Position numbers and translations under genes: made by a program | Source: Pontibacter silvestris | Lineage (GTDB): Bacteria; Bacteroidota; Bacteroidia; Cytophagales; Hymenobacteraceae | Direction: 5' to 3' | Assembly: GCF_020907275.1 (NCBI RefSeq) | Contig: NZ_JAJJWI010000010.1 | Location: forward strand, 62,001-126,000 | Length of the DNA stretch: 64,000 bases | Shown: in pieces, positions 18,561-27,901 of the stretch | How positions within the stretch are numbered: the first letter of the stretch is position 1 | Layout of the letters: each line of letters opens with the position of its first letter | The notes under the pieces: generated by a model | Told to the model about the DNA's origin: nothing | Seen by the model: the letters and a program-made list of their open reading frames with translations, nothing else | Database searches by the model: none

Positions 18561-19979
18561 TTAATCTACCTCTATATATTTCTCATCCCCATTCATACGC
18601 ACAATTTTAGGATGGAAAGTGCCCACTACCTCCACGAGGTCCTGCTGTGATGCCATTACTTTGTTGATATCTTTATAAACCATTGGGGCCTCATCCAGGC
18701 CGGAGCCTAGAACATCTACCCCAGCTTTCTGCAAGTACTTGCGCACCTGGGGAAGGGAGAGCGTTTTTTTAGCCTCTGTTCTGGACATAAGGCGTCCGGC
18801 TCCATGCGAGGCGGAATTAATAGAAGCAGCTTCCCCTTTGCCACGTACTATAAAGCCAGGTGTGGCCATAGAGCCGGGTATAATACCCATCACGCCTTTA
18901 CCTGCTGGTGTTGCCCCTTTACGATGAACGATAACCTCTTTGCCGGTAGCATCTTTCTCTTTCCAGGCAAAGTTGTGGTGGTTCTCAATCACAGCCATTG
19001 GTTGTTCCGTTAGTTTATTCGCCAGACGCTCGTGTATCTGATGATGACAGGCAGAGGCGTAGTCACCAGCAAGGTTCATAGCTAACCAGTATTCTTGCCC
19101 GGCCTCCGTGTCCAGGTCTAACCAAGCCAGGTGTTTGGCATCAGGTGGTAGTTGGCAGGCATCCATAGCCACTTTTGTATAGTAACCGGCAATGTTGGCC
19201 CCTAACCGGCGGGAACCTGAATGGGAGAGAATTGCCAGGTACTTCCCCTTTGGCAGGTCATGGTCATTGTTGACATCATGTATTTCCACAGTACCAAACT
19301 CTACAAAATGGTTACCGCCGCCTGAGGTGCCCAATTGCTGATAAGCCCTGTCTTTCATTTCCCGCACAATGGGCAGCTCAGAGAATTCAGGTCTATCCAT
19401 AACAGGGTGGTTCATGGGCCTTTTAAAGGAAGTGTGGCCGAAGCGGGTATTATCGAGCAGCATCTTTTTAAGCTTATCTTGGTTTTTATCTATAAAACCA
19501 GTGTGAATATCATAAATGCTCATGCACATGCGGCAACCAATGTCTACCCCTACCCCATATGGTATCGCGACATTATGTGTTGCCAGTACACCACCAATTG
19601 GTAACCCGTAACCCTGGTGGGCATCTGGCATCAGGGCTCCTGCCTGCGCAATGGGCAAACGCATGGCCAGTTCCATCTGGTGAAGAGCACCTCCTTCAAT
19701 GTTTTCTCCACCATAGATGGCAAATTTCTGCTTTCCCGGCTTTAGCTCTATAGGTCCAGACGATTTCTGTGTGAGTATGGCTTGTGCCAGCGGCCCCAGA
19801 GTTGCCTGTAACTTATACTGTTCCGGTGCAGTTAGCACATCCTGCAGTAACTCTATCTGATGGTTACGGGCCAGATCAGTATAATAAGTATCTATTAGTT
19901 GCAGGGCAATAGTAACTGGTTTACCGGAAGGGAAGCCGAGGGTAAGTAAATCTTTAGCGGTAAGTTTTGCTGAAGCCAT
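18561..19979 (-). CDS. rtcB: RtcB family RNA ligase
   Basis: 472 residues. Signature segments of the RtcB fold are present: PYGVGVDIGCRMCM (metal ligand Asp and Cys), GTSGGGNHFVEFG, LSHSGSRRLG, VHRKGATPAGKG and NSASHGAGRLMSR, which contains the histidine guanylylated during catalysis. RtcB joins 2',3'-cyclic phosphate or 3'-phosphate RNA ends to 5'-OH ends using GTP and manganese and serves in RNA repair or tRNA splicing. There is no rtcA, rtcR or archease gene beside it. The gene appears to be a single unit on the reverse strand. Confidence 0.93.
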   Translation of the reverse strand: MASAKLTAKDLLTLGFPSGKPVTIALQLIDTYYTDLARNHQIELLQDVLTAPEQYKLQATLGPLAQAILTQKSSGPIELKPGKQKFAIYGGENIEGGALHQMELAMRLPIAQAGALMPDAHQGYGLPIGGVLATHNVAIPYGVGVDIGCRMCMSIYDIHTGFIDKNQDKLKKMLLDNTRFGHTSFKRPMNHPVMDRPEFSELPIVREMKDRAYQQLGTSGGGNHFVEFGTVEIHDVNNDHDLPKGKYLAILSHSGSRRLGANIAGYYTKVAMDACQLPPDAKHLAWLDLDTEAGQEYWLAMNLAGDYASACHHQIHERLANKLTEQPMAVIENHHNFAWKEKDATGKEVIVHRKGATPAGKGVMGIIPGSMATPGFIVRGKGEAASINSASHGAGRLMSRTEAKKTLSLPQVRKYLQKAGVDVLGSGLDEAPMVYKDINKVMASQQDLVEVVGTFHPKIVRMNGDEKYIEVD

Positions 19980-20172
19980 ATATTCTTGTTTGTCTCTCTA
20001 TTTGGTACGAAAGCACAGGAGATAAGACTATCTCTTGTTTAAAGAAGAGGCTTGTGCATTTATTTTATAGATGAAGTTATTATTGTATAGTTGCAAAGTT
20101 GAGCATTTGCAGCAGGAGTGCCTTTGTTTGATAACTTTACATTAAAAGAGCCAGAGGCCCAGGAACAGTAGA

Positions 20173-20192
20173 CGCGAGGCTGGAGCCTCGCG
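20173..20192. repeat. REP-like GC-rich palindrome
   Basis: A perfect 9-base inverted repeat, CGCGAGGCT with AGCCTCGCG, around a GG loop, in the intergenic space between rtcB and the ankyrin gene. It is GC-rich in AT-rich surroundings and has no T-run, so it looks more like a REP-type element than a terminator. Its layout resembles the repeats at 36413 and 36533. Confidence 0.55.
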
Positions 20193-20229
20193 CGATGAGA
20201 TGTCATGAAAACTCGACGTTCTTAAACTT

Positions 20230-20721
20230 CTACGTATGCTGTTGCAATAGCTTAAGAGCTTCTTCATTACCTTGTTGTATGGCAAGATCATAAGCTGTCA
20301 GGCCCCGGACATCCTGAATGGTTGTATCGGCATTGTACTCCAGGAGTATTTTTACCAGTTCATTTCTTCCAAATAAAGTTGCAAACATCAAAGCTGTACC
20401 ACCATTACCGTTCTGTAAGTTTAAATCAGCTCCGTTTTCAATCAAAAGACGGGCTATGTCCGGATATCCTTTAAAGCAAACTCCCATCAAAGCTGTGTTT
20501 CCACTGGCATCCTGCGCATTTACTTCGGCATTAGCATTTATTAATGCTTTGGCTGCTTCTAAATGGTCATCATAACAAGCAATAATCAAAGGTGTGAAAC
20601 CTTTGGCATTTTGAACATTGATATTTGCTTTGTTCTCGATGAGTTGCGTTAAATAATCCACATCACCTTTTCGGGCAGCATCAAAAAGGAGATCTTCCTG
20701 GGCTGTAGAGTAAAATTGCAT
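20230..20721 (-). CDS. Ankyrin-repeat protein
   Basis: 163 residues made almost entirely of about four ankyrin repeats (about 12-155), with clear repeats such as NAKGFTPLIIACYDDHLEAA, DASGNTALMGVCFKGYPD and NGNGGTALMFATLFGRNEL. No signal peptide or added domain. Ankyrin stacks bind other proteins; the partner here is unknown. In other bacteria such small proteins are sometimes beside catalases or peptidases; here the upstream neighbour on the same strand is the M13 peptidase gene, 215 bases away beyond a terminator. Confidence 0.9.
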   Translation of the reverse strand: MQFYSTAQEDLLFDAARKGDVDYLTQLIENKANINVQNAKGFTPLIIACYDDHLEAAKALINANAEVNAQDASGNTALMGVCFKGYPDIARLLIENGADLNLQNGNGGTALMFATLFGRNELVKILLEYNADTTIQDVRGLTAYDLAIQQGNEEALKLLQQHT

Positions 20722-20862
20722 ATTAAGTTAGGTTAAGTACAAAAAAGTTTATAATCATGAGTACGATAAAGTTGCGTATATGATTAAGAATGTTTCATAA
20801 AAGAGATGGGCTTACTGTGGGAGAAGGAGAGGTGATGAAGCTGCTTGGGATATGCTAATAAT

Positions 20863-20900
20863 AAAAAATGCCGCTCCAATACATGATGGAGCAGCATTTT
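20863..20900 (-). terminator. Terminator after M13 peptidase gene
   Basis: A 14-base stem (20865-20878 with 20887-20900, one C/A-type mismatch that is a G-U pair in RNA) and 8-base loop, ending in a run of T on the reverse strand. It lies 36 bases after the stop at 20936. Confidence 0.8.
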
Positions 20901-20935
20901 GAAACCAAAGTAAGGTAGCTATTCAGCTGACTTTA

Positions 20936-23014
20936 TTACCAGAGTCTGATTCTTTCTTCTGGTGCTTTATAAAGCTTATCGCCTGGCTGTACATTGAACG
21001 CCTCATACCAGGCATCCATGTTTACAGGTGCACCAATTGTTCTGTACTCACCCGGAGAGTGTGGGTCTGTTACAATCTGTTGTGCTGCACTTTCAGGAAG
21101 AATGTTAGTTCTCCATACCTGTGCCCAAGAAAGGAAGAAACGCTGATCTGGTGTGAAGCCATCAATCTTTTCATTAGACTGACCTTGTTTAGTCATTTTA
21201 AAAGCTTCGTAAGCGGCATTCAGTCCGCCTAGGTCACCGATGTTCTCGCCAAGCGTCAGCTTACCATTTACATGAATCGTGTCTAAAACGGTATAAGCAT
21301 CATACTGAGTTGCCAGAGCCTGTGCTTTTTCCTTAAACCTGGTTTGGTCTTCATCTGTCCACCAGTTTCGCAAGGTACCATCTTTGTCATACTGGCTACC
21401 TGAATCATCGAAACCGTGAGAAATCTCGTGGCCTATAACAGCTCCGATACCACCGTAGTTGACGGCGTCGTCTGCATTAGGGTCGAAGAACGGGAACTGC
21501 AGGATACCGGCTGGGAACACAATCTCGTTCATAACTGGGCTGTAATAAGCGTTTACAGTTGGTGCAGTCATTCCCCACTTAGTTCTGTCAACAGGCTTGC
21601 CTAGCTGGCCTACCATGTCGTTGTAAGCCCACTGGCCGGCATTACGTACATTCTGGAAGAAAGACTTACGGCTGATTTCCAGACCATCGTAGTTTTTCCA
21701 CTTGTCAGGATAACCTACTTTAGGTGTAAAGGCATGTAGTTTAGCAAGTGCTTTCTCTTTGGTCGTAGCGCTCATCCACTCAAGGTTGTTGATGCGGATT
21801 TCGTAAGCTTTGATCAGGTTCCCGATCAGCTCCTGCATTCTTTCCTTCGCCTCAGGTTTAAAGTACTTCTTCACGTATACCTGGCCCAGCAATTCACCAA
21901 TCGTATGGTCAGTAAGCGACGACATACGCTGCCAGCGAGGAGTTTGTACTTTTTGTCCGTTCAAAGCTTGAGTATAAGCAAAGTTCGCATCAACAAACGG
22001 AGAGCTCAGGTAAGGAGCAGAAGACTTAAGCACATTCCACTGAAGGTAAGTCTGCCAGTCTTCAATAGGAGTGCTTGTCAGCAGGCCATCCAGATCTTTG
22101 AAGAATGAAGGGTTGTTTACCAGGATTGTATCTTCTCCGCTTACCTTCATTTTAGCCAACAACGATTTCCATTCAATGTTTGAAGTAGTTTTGCTGAAAT
22201 CGGCTATTGCAAATTTATTGTAAGTCTTGTATGGGTCACGCATCTCTACACGGCTCATTTGGGCCTCAGCCATCTTCTTCTCAAGGTTAAAGATAGTCTC
22301 TGCCTTCTTCTGAGCTGCTGCTTCCGGAGTACCGGTTAAAGAAAAAAGTGTCGTGATGTAGGTTTTATATGCATCCTGAATTTTCTGGCTACGTGCATCA
22401 TCTTTCAGGTAATAATCGCGGTCAGGTAAGGTAGTACCGCCCTGGCTAAGCTGGGGAACCATGTTGTTTACATCTTTACGGTCCTGGCCTACATAAAAGC
22501 CGAACATTGGAGATGCAGCACCAGAAGTTCTAAGTTTTGCCACTTCACTTAATACACCGTTTATATCCTTAACAGATTTCACTCTCTTAAGATCTGCTTT
22601 AATAGGATAATATCCCTGCTTTTCAATGGCGGCGCTGTCCATAGCGGCGGCATAGAAGTCGCCTACGCGTTTTTGTACAGAGCCTTTAGGAGCCTTTGTA
22701 TCTGCAGCGGCTTCATTAAGAATAGTTTTAACTGCATTAATATTGAAATCACGCAGTAGGTTAAAGCTTCCCCAACGGGTTTCTTTTGCCGGAACAGGAT
22801 TGTTTTTTAACCAGGTTCCATTGGCATAAGTGTAAAAGTCATCACCTGGCTTTACAGTCAGGTCCATGTTACTCTTATCTATAAAAGAAGCCGGTGTTGC
22901 GCCGCTTTGCTGTGCCGAAGCTTCGAACCCGAATGCTGTAGCGGTACCAAAAAGTAGTAGTCTTAGGTGGTTTTTCCAGTTCGACATGTTTTTTATCGAA
23001 TTTTGTTTAGACAT
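20936..23014 (-). CDS. M13 family (neprilysin/PepO-like) zinc endopeptidase
   Basis: 692 residues. The zinc motif HEXXH is in VIGHEISHGFDDSGSQYD (about 535-552) and the third-ligand motif GENIGDLGGLNAAYEAF follows about 60 residues later, both diagnostic of M13. The C-terminus ends RIRLW, near the usual CXXW-type end but without the Cys. The first 35 residues contain an export signal (LRLLLFGTATAFGFEASAQ), and a second ATG at residue 10 may be the true start. M13 enzymes degrade peptides up to about 40 residues in the periplasm or outside. An exact TAnnTTTG box lies upstream and a terminator downstream, so it is a single-gene unit. Confidence 0.93.
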   Translation of the reverse strand: MSKQNSIKNMSNWKNHLRLLLFGTATAFGFEASAQQSGATPASFIDKSNMDLTVKPGDDFYTYANGTWLKNNPVPAKETRWGSFNLLRDFNINAVKTILNEAAADTKAPKGSVQKRVGDFYAAAMDSAAIEKQGYYPIKADLKRVKSVKDINGVLSEVAKLRTSGAASPMFGFYVGQDRKDVNNMVPQLSQGGTTLPDRDYYLKDDARSQKIQDAYKTYITTLFSLTGTPEAAAQKKAETIFNLEKKMAEAQMSRVEMRDPYKTYNKFAIADFSKTTSNIEWKSLLAKMKVSGEDTILVNNPSFFKDLDGLLTSTPIEDWQTYLQWNVLKSSAPYLSSPFVDANFAYTQALNGQKVQTPRWQRMSSLTDHTIGELLGQVYVKKYFKPEAKERMQELIGNLIKAYEIRINNLEWMSATTKEKALAKLHAFTPKVGYPDKWKNYDGLEISRKSFFQNVRNAGQWAYNDMVGQLGKPVDRTKWGMTAPTVNAYYSPVMNEIVFPAGILQFPFFDPNADDAVNYGGIGAVIGHEISHGFDDSGSQYDKDGTLRNWWTDEDQTRFKEKAQALATQYDAYTVLDTIHVNGKLTLGENIGDLGGLNAAYEAFKMTKQGQSNEKIDGFTPDQRFFLSWAQVWRTNILPESAAQQIVTDPHSPGEYRTIGAPVNMDAWYEAFNVQPGDKLYKAPEERIRLW

Positions 23015-23364
23015 AGATTAGTTGTGATACTGACGATTAGTTTAAGATTTTTACTTTGCTAAAGATGCAAATATAATAGTTTATCAATTTGAAGCCTGCT
23101 TTATTTCTATGATTGTATTTAAGCCTGTGATGGCTGGAGCCTTTAAATGGGTGAGGCTTTATATTGGTTTGGGGTAGATGCAGTAACCAAATTATCTTAA
23201 AGCATTAAATAGCAAAGATATCCTGTGTTAAAAGAGGCAATATTAAGACTCTTTTGTTTGTTTTTGCCTGTTCTTCTGTTAAACATGAAATAGCCCCGAT
23301 CAGTTCGAAGTTATGAAGCTTATATTAAAAAGGGTGCTTAAGCAGCCTCCAGATGTTCTGCATA
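23015..23364. other. Intergenic region between selO and M13 gene
   Basis: Contains the M13 -7 box. Otherwise no gene, RNA or strong hairpin was recognised, and no clear terminator for selO. Confidence 0.4.
23068..23075 (-). promoter_or_regulatory. Bacteroidota-type -7 box of M13 gene
   Basis: The reverse strand reads TATATTTG, an exact match to TAnnTTTG, 53 bases before the first start codon. The -33 element is not clear. Confidence 0.5.
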
Positions 23365-24930
23365 TTATGAACTACAGGAAAGCATAGAGCAACCAGCTTT
23401 TTTTGTTGCCCACTCAGGTCTTTTGGCAAAGAACTCGTCAAACTTGCTGGAGTAAGGTTCCTTAATAGCCTCCTGCAACTGAATAAATAGCTTGTTTTCA
23501 CCTTTTTCCAATTCCTCTATTGCCTGAGACAGCAGGTAGTTCCTTAAGATAAAGCGTGGGTTGCTTGCTCTCATGCGCTTCTTGGACTCTTCTCTTGAAC
23601 AGGTATTCTTATTGATTCGCGCTACATAAGCTTTTATCAAACTATAGAAAGCTTCTCTTTCTTCAGATTCAGTATCTTTATAAAAGCTATCCTGAAAGTG
23701 GCTCCAAACATCCTGCTCATTTTCTATGGTAAGCGGAAAGTCAATGAGAAGCTGGTAAAAAATAGTCATATCAGGCTTGATAGTAGAAAGTACTTTTTCA
23801 AATTGCTCTATAAGTTCGGTGTCCGCTGCCTGTACCTGATCAAGCCCCAGCTTATTCCCCATCATGGTTAAGTACTTACTGGCAAAAACATCGCTGTAAG
23901 CCTCCAGTGTTTCCACTAAAGCTTTGGTGTCTGGTAAAAGCGAGGCAACTGCGCTTGCCAGGCAACCCAGGTTCCAGTAAGCAATGGAAGCCTGCTTTCC
24001 GAAAGCATACCTTCTGCCCGGTAAATCGGTAGTGTTAGGTGTGAAATTAGGGTCGTAATCATCTAGGAAAGAGTAGGGGCCATAGTCGATGGTAAGGCCC
24101 AGAATAGACATGTTATCGGTGTTCATAACGCCATGTACAAAACCTACCCGTAGCCACTCCACCATTAAATTGGCTGTTCGTTCCACCACTTCTTTAAACC
24201 AGGCAAGAACTCTTTCTTCTCCTTCTCCCTGTATGTGTGGATAATAGCGGTCTATCGTCCAGTTAACCAACTTTCTGAGGTTCTCTGTCTCCTTTCTGGC
24301 AGCTGGCATTTCAAAGTTTCCGAAGCGTAAAAGACTAGGGGCGACACGCATTACAATGGCTCCAGGTTCAAAAGCTGCATTTCCATTGTAAAACATATCG
24401 CGCAGTACCGGGTCACCGGTAGCAACAAGGCTCAAAGCTCTGGTGGTAGGAATACTCAGGTAATGCATGGCTTCACTCATCAGATATTCCCGGACAGAAG
24501 ATCTCAGTACTGCCCTGCCATCGGCCCTGCGTGAGTATGGTGTAGGGCCTGCACCTTTTAACTGGAATTCCCATGTTGTGCCGGCAGCCGTTTCCCACTC
24601 ACCTAATGTTATGGCTCTGCCGTCACCTAACTGGCCTGCCCAATGCCCGAACTGATGCCCGGCATAGCAGGCCGCGTACGGATGCATGGAAGCTGTAACA
24701 TGATTCCCACCCAATATATCAACCTCCTTCTGGTTTGTCGGTTTTTGTATTCCCAACTCTTTCGCCAGATCTTCTGACCAAGCCAGCAGTGTTGGTTGCT
24801 TCACAGGCGTAGGAATGGCTTTGCTATATAAGACTCCCGGTGTTTGCCGTGGTTTTAAGTCACCACTTTCATCGCCATCGAATGTACTTACAAACTCATT
24901 TTTATATTCTTTGGAGCTTAGGCTCTGCAT
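23365..24930 (-). CDS. selO: SelO/YdiU protein adenylyltransferase (AMPylase)
   Basis: 521 residues, the full length of the SelO pseudokinase-fold family. Diagnostic segments are GDGRAITLGEW, FQLKGAGPTPYSRRADGRAV (glycine-rich loop and Lys), RSSVREYLMSEAMHYL, GVMNTDNMSILG and IDYGPYSFLD (metal-binding Asp). SelO transfers AMP from ATP to Ser, Thr or Tyr of proteins and helps in the oxidative stress response. The C-terminus ends GCSMLSCSS; in homologues a Cys or Sec here forms a regulatory disulfide, and in this protein it is Cys. The gene is alone on its strand, divergent from the PBP4 gene. Confidence 0.93.
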   Translation of the reverse strand: MQSLSSKEYKNEFVSTFDGDESGDLKPRQTPGVLYSKAIPTPVKQPTLLAWSEDLAKELGIQKPTNQKEVDILGGNHVTASMHPYAACYAGHQFGHWAGQLGDGRAITLGEWETAAGTTWEFQLKGAGPTPYSRRADGRAVLRSSVREYLMSEAMHYLSIPTTRALSLVATGDPVLRDMFYNGNAAFEPGAIVMRVAPSLLRFGNFEMPAARKETENLRKLVNWTIDRYYPHIQGEGEERVLAWFKEVVERTANLMVEWLRVGFVHGVMNTDNMSILGLTIDYGPYSFLDDYDPNFTPNTTDLPGRRYAFGKQASIAYWNLGCLASAVASLLPDTKALVETLEAYSDVFASKYLTMMGNKLGLDQVQAADTELIEQFEKVLSTIKPDMTIFYQLLIDFPLTIENEQDVWSHFQDSFYKDTESEEREAFYSLIKAYVARINKNTCSREESKKRMRASNPRFILRNYLLSQAIEELEKGENKLFIQLQEAIKEPYSSKFDEFFAKRPEWATKKAGCSMLSCSS

Positions 24931-25209
24931 AAAGTATCGGTTTTGATTGTTTTATTTCTGTTAAAGTATGTTCTTTTATTGTGACTTTACCAGCTTGGTT
25001 CTTTAACAAAAAGTCTGCAAGAATAGTTGAATTTAGTGGGATGTGCCAGAAAAGAATGGGAATGGTAGAGGGCATTTAACCTTTTATTGCTTAAGCTGTT
25101 TAAGCCCGATGATTAACAGTAACTATATAGCTTATGGCAGCAGCAACTTATGAACAACTCTTAAAGCTATGGTTGGTTTCGCACTGGATTTATTATTTAC
25201 TTTAAGGTG

Positions 25210-26607
25210 ATGAAACAACTGATAGCAAAATTAACCTTAATGGTAGCGTGCACTTTGGTGCACACATTGGCCTGTTCTCAAACTGTTACGGAGAAACTTT
25301 CAGCTGCCTTCAAAGCTTTTCAGGACGACCCGCAACTGCGCAATGGCATCGCCTCTTTGTATGTAGTGGACGCGAAAACGGGGCATGTAGTGTTTGACAG
25401 AAACGCAATGATTGGCTTAGCTCCGGCTTCTACCATGAAAGTAATTACAAGTGTAAGTGCTTATGAGCTATTAGGTGCAGATTTCCAGTACGAGACAACA
25501 TTTGCTTACCTCAACAACAAAGAGAAGTCGTCGCTTCTGATTTTCCCGAGCGGAGACCCTACTTTTGGCAGTTGGCGCTGGCGTGATACAAAAGAGAGTG
25601 TTGTCTTAAAAAAGCTAAGCCAGGCTATCCGGGAAACAGGAATAAAGTCTTTTAATGAAGTGCTGCTGGTTAATGAAGGTTGGGACGAAGAAACAGTACC
25701 AGATGGCTGGATATGGCAGGACATAGGCAATTATTACGGGGCAGGACCAGCCAAGCTGAACTGGCGCGAGAACCAATACGATGTTCTTTTAAAATCAGGT
25801 AAACAAATAGGCGACCCGGTTACCATTGTTAAAACCGTACCGGCCTTGCATGGCTATTCGTTAACGTCGGAACTTACTTCTGCAGCGGCTGGTACGGGTG
25901 ATAATGCGTATATTTATTTTCCTTTAAGTGCAGCAACTGGCGTTATCAGAGGTACTATTCCTGTCAACGAAAACAGCTTTAAGATTTCCGGAGCTGTACC
26001 TATTGCTTCTCGTCAGTTTGTAGGCACCTTAGCAGATACGCTTAAGCTTTTAGGTATAAGGCTTCCGCAAACAGCGGCGGAACAAAATAAACTAAACTTC
26101 CCTATCAGTAGCTGTACTACCTTTCATACTGTAACGTCACCCCCGCTGGACAGCATTATTTACTGGTTCAATAAAAAGAGTATTAACCTGTACGGAGAAG
26201 CTTTACTGAAAACAATGGCCTCAAAACATAAAGGGAATGGTTCTACTAACGAAGGGATAGAGTTAATTCGAAACTTTTGGAAGCAAAAAGGTATACCGGA
26301 AACAGAAGTAAGTCTAGTGGATGGCTCCGGCCTTTCGCCATTGAACAGGGTAACTACACATGCGCAGGTGAGTATTTTGCAGCATGCCCGGAAACAAGCC
26401 TGGTTCAACGGTTTCTATACAGCTCTGCCACTTTATAATAGCATGAAAATGAAAAGCGGGTCTATAAGAGGTGTAAGAGGGTATTGTGGCTACCATAGAA
26501 GTAAAGACGGGAAGGAATATATTTTCTCCTTCCTAGTTAATAATTATAGTGGCTCCTCTTCAGCAGTTGTACATAAAATGTATAAAGTGCTGGATAATCT
26601 AAAATAG
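25210..26607 (+). CDS. dacB: D-alanyl-D-alanine carboxypeptidase, PBP4/DacB-type (S13)
   Basis: 465 residues from ATG at 25210; a GTG just before it is possible but less likely. A signal peptide (about 1-23, ending TLACSQ) exports it. The three penicillin-binding motifs are visible: SXXK as STMK at about 74-77, SXN as SIN in KKSINLYGEALL, and KTG-like KSG in MKMKSGSIRGVRGY. The insertion between the first two motifs is typical of S13 enzymes. It trims or cleaves peptidoglycan peptides in the periplasm. A hairpin terminator lies 35 bases after the stop. Confidence 0.92.
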   Translation: MKQLIAKLTLMVACTLVHTLACSQTVTEKLSAAFKAFQDDPQLRNGIASLYVVDAKTGHVVFDRNAMIGLAPASTMKVITSVSAYELLGADFQYETTFAYLNNKEKSSLLIFPSGDPTFGSWRWRDTKESVVLKKLSQAIRETGIKSFNEVLLVNEGWDEETVPDGWIWQDIGNYYGAGPAKLNWRENQYDVLLKSGKQIGDPVTIVKTVPALHGYSLTSELTSAAAGTGDNAYIYFPLSAATGVIRGTIPVNENSFKISGAVPIASRQFVGTLADTLKLLGIRLPQTAAEQNKLNFPISSCTTFHTVTSPPLDSIIYWFNKKSINLYGEALLKTMASKHKGNGSTNEGIELIRNFWKQKGIPETEVSLVDGSGLSPLNRVTTHAQVSILQHARKQAWFNGFYTALPLYNSMKMKSGSIRGVRGYCGYHRSKDGKEYIFSFLVNNYSGSSSAVVHKMYKVLDNLK

Positions 26608-26641
26608 AGAAACATTTCGGACTCATGCTGTGTCTGAAAAT

Positions 26642-26674
26642 CAAAAGACCCGAGTGTTTTACCCGGGTCTTTTG
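26642..26674. terminator. Bidirectional terminator
   Basis: A perfect 11-base stem (26642-26652 with 26664-26674), loop of 11 bases, with A/T runs at both sides. It lies between convergent genes and can serve both. Confidence 0.88.
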
Positions 26675-26718
26675 TAGTTTTAAAGCTATATGTTAATATT
26701 TATTTGTGGCTAGGCCAA

Positions 26719-27033
26719 TTATTTTTCATTGCCTAAGCCTTCGTTGTTTTTCTGCCCTTTTAGTGTACTGGCGTTGGGCTGGTTATTGCGAAATTCTTTG
26801 TCAGAGCTATCTGCACCACGGGTTGTAGTGGTGGCATTTTCCTGTGTATCTTTATCAGGGCTAGCTTTTCCTGGTTTGGCACCACCAGTTGTACCTTCCC
26901 TGCTTGGTTTATTCTCTCCGCGCGTATTTTCGGCACTACCACCTACAGGGCCTGTTTGTTGGCCGGGCTGCTGTCCGCTTACTCCTGCGTGTGTGTTCAA
27001 TTCGTTGCTGATATTATCTTTATTATCTGACAT
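26719..27033 (-). CDS. Small disordered hydrophilic protein
   Basis: 104 residues, rich in Gly, Asn, Thr, Lys and Asp, lacking any hydrophobic core, Cys or Trp (for example SGQQPGQQTGPVGGSAEN). It is predicted to be intrinsically disordered and resembles low-complexity stress-type proteins found in soil and aquatic Cytophagales. The start is preceded by an AAGGAGAAAAACC stretch, an unusual Shine-Dalgarno-like sequence for this group. No function can be assigned. Confidence 0.7.
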   Translation of the reverse strand: MSDNKDNISNELNTHAGVSGQQPGQQTGPVGGSAENTRGENKPSREGTTGGAKPGKASPDKDTQENATTTTRGADSSDKEFRNNQPNASTLKGQKNNEGLGNEK

Positions 27034-27901
27034 GGTTTTTCTCCTTCTCTTTTGTGAAACATCATTTTATCAACCACTGGATAACTCCAGCATAATAAGT
27101 TGTACGGACGAAGTTAAGTATAGGGTTAGCTATAGCTATAGTATAACGTGTCTGTTGTTGATAAACTAGTTCCTGGCTGTAGTAGAGAGTTTGTAATACT
27201 AAATTTATACTAAACACCTTCAGCAATAGTGAATGAAGCTTGAGTGAAATTGTTTATGAAAATATTAGTTGTCAGTTGATCGTGTGGTAGTGATGTTGCA
27301 TATTAAGTGCAATGGTTTTCCTATACCGGAACTTAAGGCTGTTTAACTTTTTGCTTCATTACCAACAGCTACTGATTTTACCTTAAAGCACAGTCCCGGC
27401 AGAACATGCTATTTAAATAATTTGATAGTTTATTTATTGCTCCGGGTGTACTTCATCAGTCAGCATATGCAATAATAGCTGTTATTCTGTTATTAGTGGA
27501 CCAGGGAGCAGTATCTGCTTCTCCAGTTGCAGGCCTATTCCCTGAGCTATGTTTTTTCTCCCTTTATTAACCCTATGGTTGGTGTATGTGAATTATTGCA
27601 GTTAAAAATTATTTAAAATTGTAGTGAATTATTGTTTAGCTTAAGGGTAGGATGTCCCTTTAGAATTTATTTTATGATCAAGATTCTTACAGGTAAAAAA
27701 CAATTTGGACTTTTTGTATTTAATTTGATAGGTTAAGTGTTAGCTGTAAATCATTAAGAAGTTACAAAAAGTCAGTCTCTCTGTTCTTATTGTAATGTTT
27801 ATTTAGTGTTGTAACTCAAAATTAAAAGTAAAATTATATAACAATATAGGTTAGGTTACTTTATGAAATAGTATATTTTTGCACTACTTTAATTTGTATT
27901 T
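27034..27901. other. Long gene-free region upstream of hybrid kinase
   Basis: About 870 bases between divergent genes. The base composition is AT-rich, stop codons are frequent in all frames, and no RNA gene was recognised. A -7 box near its right end is listed separately. The length leaves room for a small RNA or regulatory sites that cannot be seen by eye. Confidence 0.45.
27874..27881 (+). promoter_or_regulatory. Bacteroidota-type -7 box of hybrid kinase
   Basis: TATTTTTG matches TAnnTTTG exactly and lies 20 bases before the start codon, which predicts a very short leader. Confidence 0.45.
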
